This document shows, one piece after another, positions 36,549-48,959 of a DNA stretch of 64,000 bases (the first letter of the stretch is position 1; every line of letters starts with the position of its first letter). The stretch lies in NCBI GenBank assembly GCA_026724425.1, contig JAIUCV010000019.1, positions 14,644,827 to 14,708,826 on the forward strand, written 5' to 3'. This stretch comes from Erythrophleum ivorense (taxonomy: Eukaryota > Streptophyta > Magnoliopsida > Fabales > Fabaceae). The position numbers and the translations under genes are program-made. The notes under the pieces are model-generated. The model was not told the DNA's origin. It made no database searches and saw only the letters and a program-made list of their open reading frames with translations.

Positions 36549-36860
36549 CAAATCTCCCATAAAAGCTAGCTAAACCATAAAACTACACACTTCACTAATG
36601 GTCATAGGTGTCAGCTATTCCTTAATAGCTTTAACCTTTTCTTCATAAACCTTGATTCCTCTAGCCTTTTCTTTAAGCCTATACAAGGATGCCTTCTAGC
36701 CTTGGTGTCAACATTGATCATAAAATTGAATGATGTTTACAAGGCTTTTATTCTGGTCAGAGCCCATTCCTATATTGATTACATCATTAGAAAATTATTT
36801 AGTCCACATTTAAGTAATCTGCTTAAAACTTCTTTCATTCTTTTAACTCTTGCTCTTGTA
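36549..36860 (-). pseudogene. Gypsy fragment with a pol-end/RT deletion joint
   Basis: From 36860 leftward the translation starts with the pol tail RGPITRARVKRMKEV and a following ALVNII segment shared with 27575-27770. At about 36665 it jumps to the RT connection text ARGIKVYEEKVKAIKE and then runs into RNase H. The LTR, gag, protease and most of RT that should lie between are missing, so this is a deletion joint between two neighbouring copies. Confidence 0.72.
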
Positions 36861-37835
36861 ATTGGACCTCTATGAATATGCAATGGATTTCTTAATATCT
36901 TCAGGCCTCTTTCTAGATTCCTATGACACTAAACTATGTAACAAATCTTAATTAAATGCATTCTTAAATGTAGTGCTCATTCCTGACAATGCAATGGTTA
37001 TGGTAAGTTAATTCATCTTTCATCCCAATCTTCTTAGAACCATGCACATTAAGATATGTGAATTACTTGACTAACTAACGAGGATAGCTCATCTTGATCC
37101 ATCTTTTACTAATTGTCTAAGCATTAATTGGTCAAACACATTAAGCATAAGAAAATCGATAATTGTATTATGTCTAGATTAGTGAGCATTAACTAGTATT
37201 TACACTATCTAATCCATACCTAATCAATAATCACATTTTCTTCAAATTAATTAACTCTTAAACTCATAGCCATCATATTAAAGGACTAATCAATGGATTA
37301 AATGCAAGAAAAATCAAATACATGCAATAAGCAAATACAACTACATCATAAACCATACATTGATCTATAGGAAATCATCACCACTAGTGATTCATCAATA
37401 TAAAACAAGATTTAATCAGTGAAATTAATCAATGAACATCAAAAGACTAATGAAAATCTATAAGAAATTGAACTAGATCAAGGTAGAACAAAGAATTTAT
37501 CATTCAAAACATAATCCACTAATACAAATATCAAGAATCACCTCTTTAAGATGATCTAATCTAAAGTCCACTCTTAGTACTCCTCAGTAAGAGAAAACAG
37601 AAAGAACTACTTTAGGAAAATCACACAAATGAGAAAAGGTCCTCTATCTTTGCACATTGAAAGAAATATATATAAAAAATACTTAAAAATTAATAGTCAT
37701 CAAGATGAGTTTTATATCTTGTTGTGAAGAGAAACAGTCATCATGATTCACTCTAATCCTTGAGCTTTTCATAATCACCTCTAATTTTATACCTTGTAGT
37801 GACGAACAAATATTCTGGTCACAATGAGCAGCATG
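36861..37835 (-). repeat. Left arm of a large inverted repeat (LTR-like)
   Basis: From about 36940 this is the inverted, diverged counterpart of 42400-43290, for example TGCATTCTTAAATGTAGTGC here against the reverse complement TGCATCCTTAAGTGTAAAGC. AATCAATGGATTA and the CTAATCAATAAT-type blocks occur in the same order. The arm resumes at 41100 after solo LTR E and runs to about 41550. No coding region is visible. Confidence 0.75.
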
Positions 37836-40800
37836 TGTAATATTCTATATTTTGGTAAATAAAATAGTCCTTAAAGAGTGGAATAAATTATTTAAAATGA
37901 GATTATAAGCCTAGAGAAGGACAATATGAGCTAATAGGAACCAAAATTAGAACCACTTAATTGATGAAAGAAGACCCCAAAATAAAATGAATTGAGATAA
38001 ATTAAGGGTAGAATATAAATTAGAGTATCTAGAAATGAGGTTAAGAAACCAAGAATGTCCTGAAACCAGAGTTAAAATGACTAAATAGAATGAACTAAAA
38101 TTACAGTGACACAATTGTAATTTCAAGAAAAAATTTAGAAACTTAAAAATAAAAGTTTTAAATGATAAAATTAAGTTCAATAAGGTTTTCAAAGGCCATA
38201 AAAGCCATAGGAACTGTCAAAATGATTAAAACCCTTTTAGTTTGCTATTTAGGTCATTGGTTGACCCAAGCTTTAGCTGAATTGTTTTAGGTCATTTTGA
38301 ATCCCATAAATTTGAAATTAAATGCTTTTAATAGATTAGAAGCCCTAAATTTTGTTATGAAAAAGACGATTCTAAAAAAAGATTTAAAATGAGCTTAAAT
38401 AGAGAGATTGAAATTGAGACGTAATGGGAATTCTTAAAATTGTTATAAAATCACCCCTTTCCCTTTTTATAAGCACGCTACCTTTCTCTCACCATTATAA
38501 TCAACTTTCCTTTGCTCCAAAATAGAACCAAGAGGTGTGGAGAAGAAACAACAAAGAAGGGAGAAAGAAGCCATCCAAAGGTAAGCAAACATGGAGATTT
38601 TACCTATGTTGCTCTTGTAAAAGTGTTTCTACCCCTTCTCTTCTTTCGTTCTATAGTTTTAGTTTCCTAAAAGTGGGAGTTTTGTGACTAAATCCATGGA
38701 GGAAGAGGCTCTTTAAAGGAAACTAATTACACTACAATAATCTCTAATCAAGCACTTTCAAATGCTATATAGCATAGCATAAGAAATTTGCTCCTTATGC
38801 TCTCTATAGTTAGGCCAACTTGAGGAGACCATAGAGGGAATTTGGTTTTTGGCCAAAACTTAATGGGGGGTTTAGGAATGCAGAGATCAATATGGAACAA
38901 AGCGAATCCATTAAAAGGCTATAGGATGCAAGATATGGTAATTAAGGTTTTGATTGCACCTTAAAAAGTTTGGAACTTTAGAAAGGTATTTCAAGCCATG
39001 TAAGATCATAATTAAACTAGTAAGAAGCTAAGAAACTTCCATATGTGCCAAGTTCCTCAAAAGGAATGGCAAAACTCCCATAACCCTCCACTGAAGTATA
39101 AGTTCAACTAAAGGGTTGATATGGTACCTAGGATGAGTTTTCAATTATTATAAGGTTATAAATTGTCTAAATATGAATTATAGACAGTAATGGAACCATT
39201 GATTTGAATTTAGAAGCCTTATTTTGAAAGATGAAAATTTAGGGTTTAATTATGTCTAAAGAAGCAATTTAGTGCTAGGCTTCTTAAATCAAGTATATGA
39301 AGATTCTAATAAGTTCTAATAAAGTCATATAACTCATATTGAGTGAGATTTTAGAGCTAAGAAATTAATTTATGAGAGTTGCTTCATAAGGCATTCCAAT
39401 AGACCATATATGCACCTAAAACCCTAATGGACTTGTAGAAGGCTAAAATGAGTGTAAGCATGGTTCCATTCTTAATTTTATGTTTCATTTGATGTGTTTA
39501 AGCCAAATAAGTAAATTGTCATTCAAGTGTAAGTGTAAGGTCATGGAACAAGAGAAGAATACCAAGGGGAATCAATTAAAATCTTTGTGTCAATGTAGCT
39601 TTTCCTTCATTCTTGTGTATGTATGCTTGGTTTGCTTGAGTGTCTTAGATTGCTTATAGATATTGTTTGCAAATTATGTATATTATTGATTGCTTGATGA
39701 TCATATGCAATTACATGACACTGGATTGCATTTGAAATTAGTTTAACTCTTGATGGGTGAAATAAGGCCAAAAGCCCCTACATGTGAGTGAGACTAGGCC
39801 AAACATCCCAATAGTGGGTGAAACTAAGTCAAAAATCTTTAAAATTGCGTGAGGCTAAACTAAAAGGCCCTAGAGGTTGGGTGAATGTATACCAAAAGTC
39901 CCTATAACTTGATATCACTTTTGATAAAGCCATGAGATCCTTAATACATGAATATAATATATATATATATGGGGTTATATGACATGCATGCTTGCATTTT
40001 GGAACTTGAGCTAGCCATATGTGTATGCTTGAATGTTGGGTTATCTATTGAGATTCTTTGAATCTTACTTTTTTCCTATTTTTACTAACCATGGCTAGGT
40101 GGCTCTCAAGGAAACAAAAATGATGAACAAAAGGTTTAAAAAGAGCTACTTTGACAATGGAGTTTATTTTAAGACATATTCTTGAATGTATGAATATATA
40201 TTTGTATATTTTGATGTATGATCATGCCAACATGTTTAAAAGTACTAGATTATGATATAGAGACAATTTGTAGGTTGTAACATGTAATATTATGAAATTT
40301 AGTACCTTGAATTCTTAGCTGTTTATATGAATTCTTGTATGTGGAAAGGTGATTTTGAGTTACATGGAAATTATGACATGTTAGACCAACCAAACATGGT
40401 GTATTTGTGAATTGAAACTTGCTTAAAAGAAGAAATGGTATTTTAGAGCTCAATTGGTACTAATTAGAATCAAAATTTAATCTGTTTGAGCCATAAAATG
40501 TCCATCTACCATTGATAGTCCAAATGAGTGAGTCTTAGGCTAAAATTTGGCAACAAATTACAGGACATTGAGAGCTTTCCACAAACCCAAAGAACATAAT
40601 TTTTGGATCTTTATAAAATATTTTATAAATTTTTGAATTTGGCCCAATTATGCAAAATTATGTAGTGTACTGTTCATATGTGCAATCTCCGATTTCTAGG
40701 TTTTTAAGTGGGCAAATGGACTCATTTTAACCTAAAATTTTTATAGTAAATATCCATGGTTACAAGCTTTCTAAAGACACATAATTTGCGTAAATTAGGA

Positions 40801-41099
40801 TTGTGTAGCTCAAGTTACAAATTTTTAAAATTTAGTTCCTATTATGTGCTATAAGAGTCAAAATGTGCATATGTCCAAACCAATGAAATTCATGCTTCTT
40901 CTTGTGATATCCTAAGCATAACAAATTAGTTTAACATGAATTTGAAGAATGAAATGATCAAAATCCTTGTTGTGAAAAAATTGTATCATTGAGGCTTTTA
41001 GTAACATAAAGTTTCACTGCCAAAAATATGAATAGGACTATTTGTTGTCAAAGGGTAAATTCTTCATGAGCTATTTGTATAATCTTTGATGGTATGACA
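37836..41099 (+). mobile_element. Solo LTR E (Tekay-like, 3.26 kb)
   Basis: Begins TGTAATATTCTATATT and ends GGTATGACA (for TTACA), with GCATG (37831-37835) and GCATA (41100-41104) as a one-mismatch target duplication. It shows AAAAGTCC-type mini-repeats at 39751-39903 and GATTCTTTGAATC at 40052-40064, and is closest to the copy at about 7060-9301. It splits the left arm of the inverted repeat. Confidence 0.8.
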
Positions 41100-41935
41100 G
41101 CATACATAGGTTTTTTGAAATATTCTGCACTCTAATTGTTAAGCTCTTCATAATTACCTCCAAAATGTGCAAAATTTATTTATTTACATAGAATTTCATA
41201 CAAAACAATTAAAGAGACAAATATAAGTATTTAAACTATAAAGTCAAAATTAAACTATAAAATCCAAATTAAAAGAGCAAGAAAAACAAGTATTTACAAA
41301 AATATACTATAGGCTTTTATGAGAAACATGATTTGATACAAACATCTATTTTCAAGTAAAACTAATTTTTCAAGATTATTTCAATTAAGTCCTAATTTGG
41401 AGGATTTTTAGAATTTAACTCTAATTTTGCACAAAAATAAACAATATCACAAATTTATATGAAAATAAGTGCAAAACAGCTAAAATTCATATAAAATCCT
41501 CTAATAAGTCCTTTAAAATACTATTAAAATTGATACATTTTTGGACTTATTAGCTAGCTCTTCAAATATTTTACATTTTGGTCATTGAGCTCTTCATATC
41601 TTTATTCCTTAATGCTATTATTTATTTATTTACATTTTAACCCCTATAACTATAGGCTTCAAATTTCATACCATAAACCACAAAAATCTAAGAATTCAAG
41701 TAAAAGATAACATTTATAAAATATTTCAATTTAGCCCTAAAATTAGGAATTTAAACTAAATAACTCTCATTTGCACTTGAATAACCCACAAATGAAAAAT
41801 AGTGCTAAAATATGTGCAAATATGCTAAAAACTCCTTGGAAAACATTGATAAGTCCTATAAAATAAAGCAAAAAAATTAATATAAATTAGGACTTATTAG
41901 TACACTCCTTTCAAATTTGTAATGCCCTAATGACA
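41100..41935. repeat. Inner arm and a second diverged repeat unit at the foldback centre
   Basis: Two direct units start with AGCTCTTCATAATTACC (about 41146) and AGCTCTTCATATCTTTAT (about 41595). Both run through TTTATTTATTTACAT, a TTTCAATTTAG/TTTCAATTAAG segment and a closing GGACTTATTAG (about 41542 and 41910). The first unit belongs to the left arm of the inverted repeat. The second fills the centre. AT-rich and non-coding. Confidence 0.65.
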
Positions 41936-43290
41936 AGTCTCAAAATGTATTGATTTTAGTGGTATTTTAAAGGAACTTATTATAGGCTTTTTAGTGATTT
42001 TTAAATCTTTTACACTGCTTTTATATAGTTCTGCATTATTATTTACTTTGGTGTAAATCAGAGTTATTTTAAGAAAATCTATCAAATTAGGACTTAATTG
42101 AAATAATCTTCAAAAATTAGCAGTTACTTAAATATTATATTTTTGGGGCAAATTATGGTTTTTATGGAAACTTATAGTATATTCTTGTAAATAATTATTT
42201 TTTGATTATTTTAATTATAGTTTTAGTTGTGTAAATGCTTAAGTTCTGTATTTTTGTTGTTTTGTAAAGACTAGGTTGTAAATAAATAAATATTGCAAAG
42301 AAACTTTGAAGAGGTTAAGGACTAGATTGTAATAAAGTTCACAAAGTTTAAGATTACTACCTATCACAATAAGCTATTATGGTTGTTGGGAAGGGCAAAT
42401 TCAAATCTAGAATATGCAATGACACTTGTCTATTGTGACAAGTTTTGTAGCCCATCACAATGACTTAAGAATTTTTAAGTTTTTTTTTAATAAATTTCCT
42501 CTATTAGTGCAAAATAAAGAACCTTTAGCTTATTTTCTTATTTTCCTAGAATTAAACATTGCATTTTCTCTACATTTAGCAGTTCTAGGAGAGAGATTTG
42601 GATTTGATCAAACTTGAGAAATAATTCTCAAGTTCTTTTCAGTAGAATTTGAATTGTAATATCTTATATTTTGATTCTACTTGATTTTATCCTTATTCCT
42701 ATAGTTATTTTTTATTTTTTTTTGGATCTTTTTGATTATTTCACCAATTAAATTTAGTTTAGTGTTGATTAATCAATAGTAGTGATGATTTCTTTTATAT
42801 CATTGAATTGTTTATGATATAGTTGTATGTTTTCAATGCTTGTGATTGGGTTTTTTTTCTTGTGTCTAATCCATTGATTAGCACCTAGATGTCATTAACA
42901 TGAGTTTAAAAGTTAATTAATCAAATGAAAATGCTAGATAATTGATTAGGTAAGATTAAGGGAATGTAAATTGATCTATGTGCACTTAACCTACACTAAT
43001 TATAATTACCAATTTTCTTGTGGTAAATGTGTTCAATAAATTATGGCTTAGATAGTTAGTATATGATGCATTATGTTTACAAGCTACCATTATTAATTAG
43101 TATACTAATTCACTAATCTTAATGCACATGGTCTGATTGAATGTGTTTATAATGTTGTAGGATTACATAGGATTGTTACCTCCAGGCCAAATAACAATAA
43201 TAATAAGAATTAGCTCACCATAACCAATGTAATGTCAAGAATGAGCTTTACACTTAAGGATGCATTTATTGGAAAGAATCAATATTTTTG
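41936..43290 (+). repeat. Right arm of the large inverted repeat (LTR-like)
   Basis: Reverse-complement partner of 36940-37835 plus 41100-41550. The plus-strand text AAATTAGGACTTAATTGAAA (42085) mirrors TCAATTAAGTCCTAATTTGG (41380). The downstream text (43480-43560, CTCCATGGGATCAACCTTAT) resembles the leader found between LTR and primer site in Tat/Athila-type gypsy elements, so the arms may be LTRs of that group. That lineage is inferred from memory of the family. Confidence 0.65.
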
Positions 43291-43641
43291 TGTATAAGTG
43301 TTTAAACTAAAGAGTCTTTGAGTTGTATGCATAATTAGGCTAGGTTGCATTTTGGAATAGCAACTGTCCTTCCTTTTAATGGTCTTTAATGACTAGGCTT
43401 AGCCTAGGATATTAGTTTAGTTAGGTTGATTTAACCTAAGCTAATGTATGATAGTTGATTAATTAATTAATTTGTCATTTAGATATACATCTCCATGGGA
43501 TCAACCTTATACTCAAGACATTATATTATTTGGAATAACTAGTATACTTGCTAGATTAAGGCTTGTAATTTATTAGGCTAATCTCATTTAATAATTTTCT
43601 TATATATTTATAAGGATAACAATGGAAAGCAACTTACCATC
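43291..43641 (+). other. Decayed gypsy leader-like sequence
   Basis: Non-coding, with GGCTTAGCCTAGGATATTAG and CTCCATGGGATCAACC segments typical of Tat/Athila-type 5' regions. No clear primer site follows. It ends at CCATC (43637-43641), half of the duplication of solo LTR D. Confidence 0.45.
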
Positions 43642-46600
43642 TGTAACATCCAGTTTCTCCGTAAACGTGAGAAACGTAATGTCCATTTTCTCTATAAACG
43701 TACAAAACGCACCAGATATAAAAGGAAGTCTCCCAGATAGAATGATTTGAGATCCAATAAAATTAGAACAATAATCTAGACCTTAAATAATGAGGATCCA
43801 AGACCAGAGGTGCCCTAAAAATGGAGCCAGAATAACCAGATGAAATTTAACAAAGATGAGTGGTATTTTTTGTAATTTTGGGCACTTTTTAGAAAACTTA
43901 AATGAGAAATTTTTAAATAGAAAAAATGAGTTTTTCAAGGTTCTCAGAGGCCCTAAAAATCATAAGAATCCCCTAAAATGATTTAAACCCATCCGGTTTA
44001 TGTTTTAAAGTGTCGATTGATTCAAACTTTGACTGGTTCATTCAGGAAGGTTTTAATTCAATTTAGATGAAACCAAAGGCATTTTATAAATTAGAAGACC
44101 TAAATTTTATAATGAAAAAGACGGTTCTAAAAAAAGTACAAATAAGCCTAAACGGAGCAAACAAGCATATAAGGGCAAAATGGTTATTTTGAAAAATTAT
44201 AAAAAAGGCTTCTTAAGTAAGATTATACCTCATCATCTTCTCCAAGCTTCCATTTTCAGAATTTTAAGTAGCCATGGCATGACATTAAGAGAAGGGAGAG
44301 AGAAGAATTTTAGGCTCCCATTTAGGTAGGTAAATGCCCCATTTCATCTCGCACCAGTTAAGAAAGTTGTTCTTCTCTCTAAGAGCTATCTAATGATGGC
44401 CTTCTTTTCTTGAAAACTTGAAGATTCAGGTCTTACTCAAGCTAAAAAGGAGCTCTTTTCAAGAAACCAATCAATGAAAAGTTATTCCTCTCTCTAAGAG
44501 TTTCATTTTAAGATAATACTTTACTTGAAACATTTAAAAAATCTTATATTTTTAAGCTATTTAAGCTTTGACCTAGAGAGAGAAAGTGAGGAGGAGAGTT
44601 TTTCTTCATATGTTCTTGATAGAACCAAGGGTTATGAAATGTGAGGATTAAGAAGATGTTACTGAAATTAAAGAAGAAGCATTGGATTATAAGTTAGCAA
44701 ACCTAGGGATTTAATTGCACCTAGGCCAAGATGAACCTTCCTAGTAGTAATTTAAGTTATCTAAGGATATATATGAGTTCTCAAGATATCTAGAAAGTCT
44801 TCACAAGTGCCAATTCCTTAAGAGAAAGCAAGCAAACTCCATGGGTGCTATATGCTTGCATAGTCTCGGCCAAGAGCTCTTTATGCGCCTAGGGAGAGTT
44901 TTAAATTTTTTTAAGGCTAGAAAGGGATTAAATATTACGGAAGAATATCAAAGGAAGCCTTGAAAAAAAAATTAGAAGCCTTGGTTTGTGAGATAGAGGT
45001 GTAGGCTCTATAATGAGACTTAAAGAAGCAACTTGTGTCTAAGCTCTTATGAATGAATTTGTGATGACTCCAGGGAGTCTAAATGGAGCCAAGAGACTTA
45101 AAATGAATGAGAAATGGGAGCTAAGATCATGAATTCCCATAATTGCTTCATTAGGTCTTGTATGGAACCATAATGAAGCTATGTGAGAAAGTAAGCCTCT
45201 ATAGTAATTTCATAAGGCTAGAGCTTGTTCTCATGAGTGATGTATGTCTCTTTTGATGTGCCTAAACCAAGAGAACCAAGGGCCATCTAATTGTAAGGCT
45301 TGGCAAAGAAAAGGGAAGAAGAATTCCAAGAGGAAAGTGTTGTATAATTGCTTTAAGGTAACTTTCTAATCTTTCTCTCATGCATGGCTTAGATGTTTGC
45401 TTATTTTTGAGTGCTTGTATGTATGTTTATGCCATGAAAAGTATCTTTAGCTATTGCCCACATGCCATGGTACCATGTTGATTTTGAAATGTATTTTATG
45501 AATGTGTTTTGGATTGAATGGGTTTGGTTATGCTAAAAGTCATTTAGTAACGGTGAGAATGAGCCAAAAGTCCTTAGAAATAAGTAAGGCAAAGCCAAAA
45601 GTCTCAAGTAGAGTAAGGCTAAGTCAAAAGTCCTTTGAAAATAGATGAGACAAATCCAAAAGTCCTAAGAAAGGTGGGTGAGGCTAGACCAATACCCTTG
45701 AGAGCTTATATTTGATATGTATGAGTTTATATGACAAGGAAAAATGTTTTATGTATGTTCATTAATAGCTTGAGTGTTATGCATGCATTTATCGACATGT
45801 ATATGCATCCATTATATATGTTTGAAAGGGTTAAGAGCTATTGAGATTGCTTGAATCTCACTCTTCCCCATTTTCCATCTAACCATGTCTAGATGAAGTT
45901 CAAGGAAGTAAGAATGGATTCTAAGAAGTATGAGTTGCCACACTTTGACAATAGAATAGCTTTTATTGTATTGTAATGTAATGTAAAAGTATGTATGTAT
46001 GAGTAGTTTATGGCTTGTAAACTATTGAGCATGTATAAAAGTATGTGGATATCATGTATGAATGGAAACTAGAACCAAATGTATGTTTATGTGAATTTTT
46101 ACCAACTATATGCTAATGTAAACATGTGTATGATTGCAAGTGGCAAGGTGGGATTGAGCTACATGATGATTTGAACCATTTGGCATGCTTCCCTATGCTG
46201 CAATGGTGCTTTAGGATGTGCCCAAGTGGCTATGAATGGTTAAGAAGGTCATTTGGTAGCATTATGAACCATTATGGACTTTCATTTTGACCATTTCTTG
46301 AGCTAAACCAAACCTAACCAAATGAGTGAGTTTTCCATGAAATTTGGCCAACAACTAGGGCTCATCAAGAGCTTTTCATAGAATAAGAGAGTAATCAATT
46401 TGAATCTCTAGAAAATTTATTATGATTTTTCAAAATTGGCCAAATTATGTAGAAATAGTATGGTTAGGTTCATTTGGTCAATTTTCTTCTCTGTGTCACA
46501 GCCACTAAGATCACCTCATTTAAAGCTCTGTGGTGGGAGAAATGAATTTTTGAAGTTGCATGATAGTACCGGTAATGCAACCTGACTTGAGTTATTGTTC

Positions 46601-47064
46601 CATCTATTTCCATGGGTTTAAGTACATGGCATTGATCTCGAATTATTTTTGGTCAAAAGTAGACATTCACAGCTTTCTAAAATGGTATGGTTTGGTTGAT
46701 TTTAATTTTTTTAGTATTAGTTATAAATTTTCAAAATTTGTAATAGAAAGCTAGAATCAGAACTCGAGAGCAAACCATTGATTTTGTGACATATAGCCTA
46801 AAACCCGAGGTTCTTGAGATATTAGGTGATAGTTATGACTTGTATAGATGTGTTATGAATAGAAAATAATATTGATGAGTTCACATGGTCTATGGAGTAT
46901 GAATTAAAGAAATGAGATCTTATGTAACAAATTAATACTATTAAATTTATTGCCTTTTTCATGTGGCGTGCATGGTTTCTTACATTTATGTTCCAATTCA
47001 TATGAAATGCATTGAGATGGATAATGAGACCATGGTATAATAGCTAAGAGGTTAAGATATTACG
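43642..47064 (+). mobile_element. Solo LTR D (Tekay-like, 3.42 kb)
   Basis: Begins TGTAACATCCAGTTTCTCCG, nearly the same as solo LTR C, and ends AAGATATTACG (for TTACA). CCATC (43637-43641) and CCACC (47065-47069) are a one-mismatch target duplication. Five to six AAAAGTCC units lie at 45530-45690 and GATTGCTTGAATC at 45844-45856. No coding region. Because its right end is diverged, that boundary is less certain than the left. Confidence 0.78.
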
Positions 47065-47069
47065 CCACC

Positions 47070-48950
47070 TAGCTAATTACTAGACAAATTAAGGGATTTA
47101 GCCATAAGATTATTATATGTTAGCTTTTTAAGAGTGCATCTCATTAATAACTCCTATCGCCCAATTAACTTTAGCTAAGGTTGATGTTCATTGTATACCA
47201 AGTTGCTTCCTTGGTTAGCCTATTGTTAGTGTATCTCCTACAAGTTCCCTAAGTTATGTTTAAAGGTTTATCATTCATTAGAAGTAAATTTCTATAAACA
47301 TATCTTTTGGTCATTTCATCAAATAGTTTGACTACGATTAATCGGTAATTACATTGTTCAGGTGATCAACAATTTATCTAGCCTAATTAGATCAAAATAA
47401 ATTGTTAATCTACTTGATCTATCTCTGCAAACGCTCTTCTTTGACATAGTCATCCTTAACCCCAATTTAGTAGGCTAAGAATCAAAGTGAAAGTAGAATT
47501 GCATCGATTAAAAGAGAATCAAGAAGAAGAATACATTTAATTTGTAAGCCCCTTATCTTATTTATTAAACTTATATTATTATTGGATTAATTTGATTGTT
47601 TTTAAACATAAGTTGAAGCTAAATTGTCATATCATAAAAATGAAATTATGTCACTATATAATATTTCCAGAAGCTTCATAAGTTTTAAACAAAAGTGGGT
47701 CATAGTAGCCCACATATTAGTCTGGTCATACGACATTTTAGTTAAAAAGTTATCTAGTTAGATCATGGAGCAATTGTGTATATATATATACATATGTTCA
47801 AATAAAAAAAATAAAAAAAAGAGTGCATGGTTACTATGATCCTAAACTAGGCATCTAAGTAGTTTATATGACGAACAAGGATATCCTGTGCTTATTCATG
47901 ACTACATACTTCATTTGATTATCATTTGAACTTGCCTTATGCTAGGCACATCTACATAAGCCCACTCAATCTCAACAATAAACTTAATGGTTAGCATCTT
48001 TCTTATTAGAATCTAAACACATTACCATAAAAGAGTTAGAATAACAAAATTCTCAATAAAACACTATGAATCTATAAAGACAAGTAATGATTTAGCTGCC
48101 ACATGTGTAGAAACCACTTTTTTTTTTCACTCCCCTATCTATCTGAGGAGTAGCAAGATAATAGTATCACAATATTCGTAAAATTCCATGCAAATTATTA
48201 TTCACATGTTAACATAATATAAATAAAGTTTATGTGTAGAATTAACCTTTAACTAAATGGAATAAATAGTATTCATTTATCTAGGCAATCATTCTTAAGG
48301 AAATACACTTGATCTATTCTTAAAATGTCAATTTATAAGAAAAGACTTCCATAGGTGCTATATTAAGTATCTCATACTATTTAATTCAAACTTAAGATTT
48401 TGCAATCATAAACAATACACAAGGTGTCTCATAGTACATGATATAATCCTACTTTTAAGGAAGAAGAACTAATTTCCTTATTCCCGCATAAAAATCTATT
48501 AGTACATTCATTCATAACCTTAAATAAAATCAATACATTCACCAATGTCAAGGAATCATAATTGCAAATTAGGTCCACATTCTTTTTTGGGACTCACTCT
48601 TGTGAGGGATCTCACACCTTAGTGACCCACTTGTAACTAAATCCCAAAAATGACGGACTTAGTACCTTCATCATGTATTAACACCAATCACATTTCTTTC
48701 ACGTAATTGCCCGACTATATAGATTAAGAATATAAATAATTTCTACACATAAGAAACTATGGTATATCATAGACAAAGCTAGCGAATTATAGATGTAACA
48801 AATATGACATTTGAAATAGCAAAGCAATGAATCACAAATATAATAGATATAATAAAAAAAGTTGTAATTTATAGGTTTCTTGAATAAATTTTGATGGAAC
48901 CTTTTACTTGTTATTGTTTCTTTTAAACAACTTAGGTGTCTTAATATTCC
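47070..48950. other. Intergenic, AT-rich, unassigned
   Basis: No supported gene or RNA. The first ~400 bases may continue the sequence split by solo LTR D. GGGACTCACTCTTGTGAGG (48588) with TGAGGGATCTCACACC is a short inverted motif that could be LTR debris. Short frames, such as 48699-48959 on the minus strand, have low-complexity composition and no recognisable domain. Confidence 0.5.
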
Positions 48951-48959
48951 ATATGTCAA

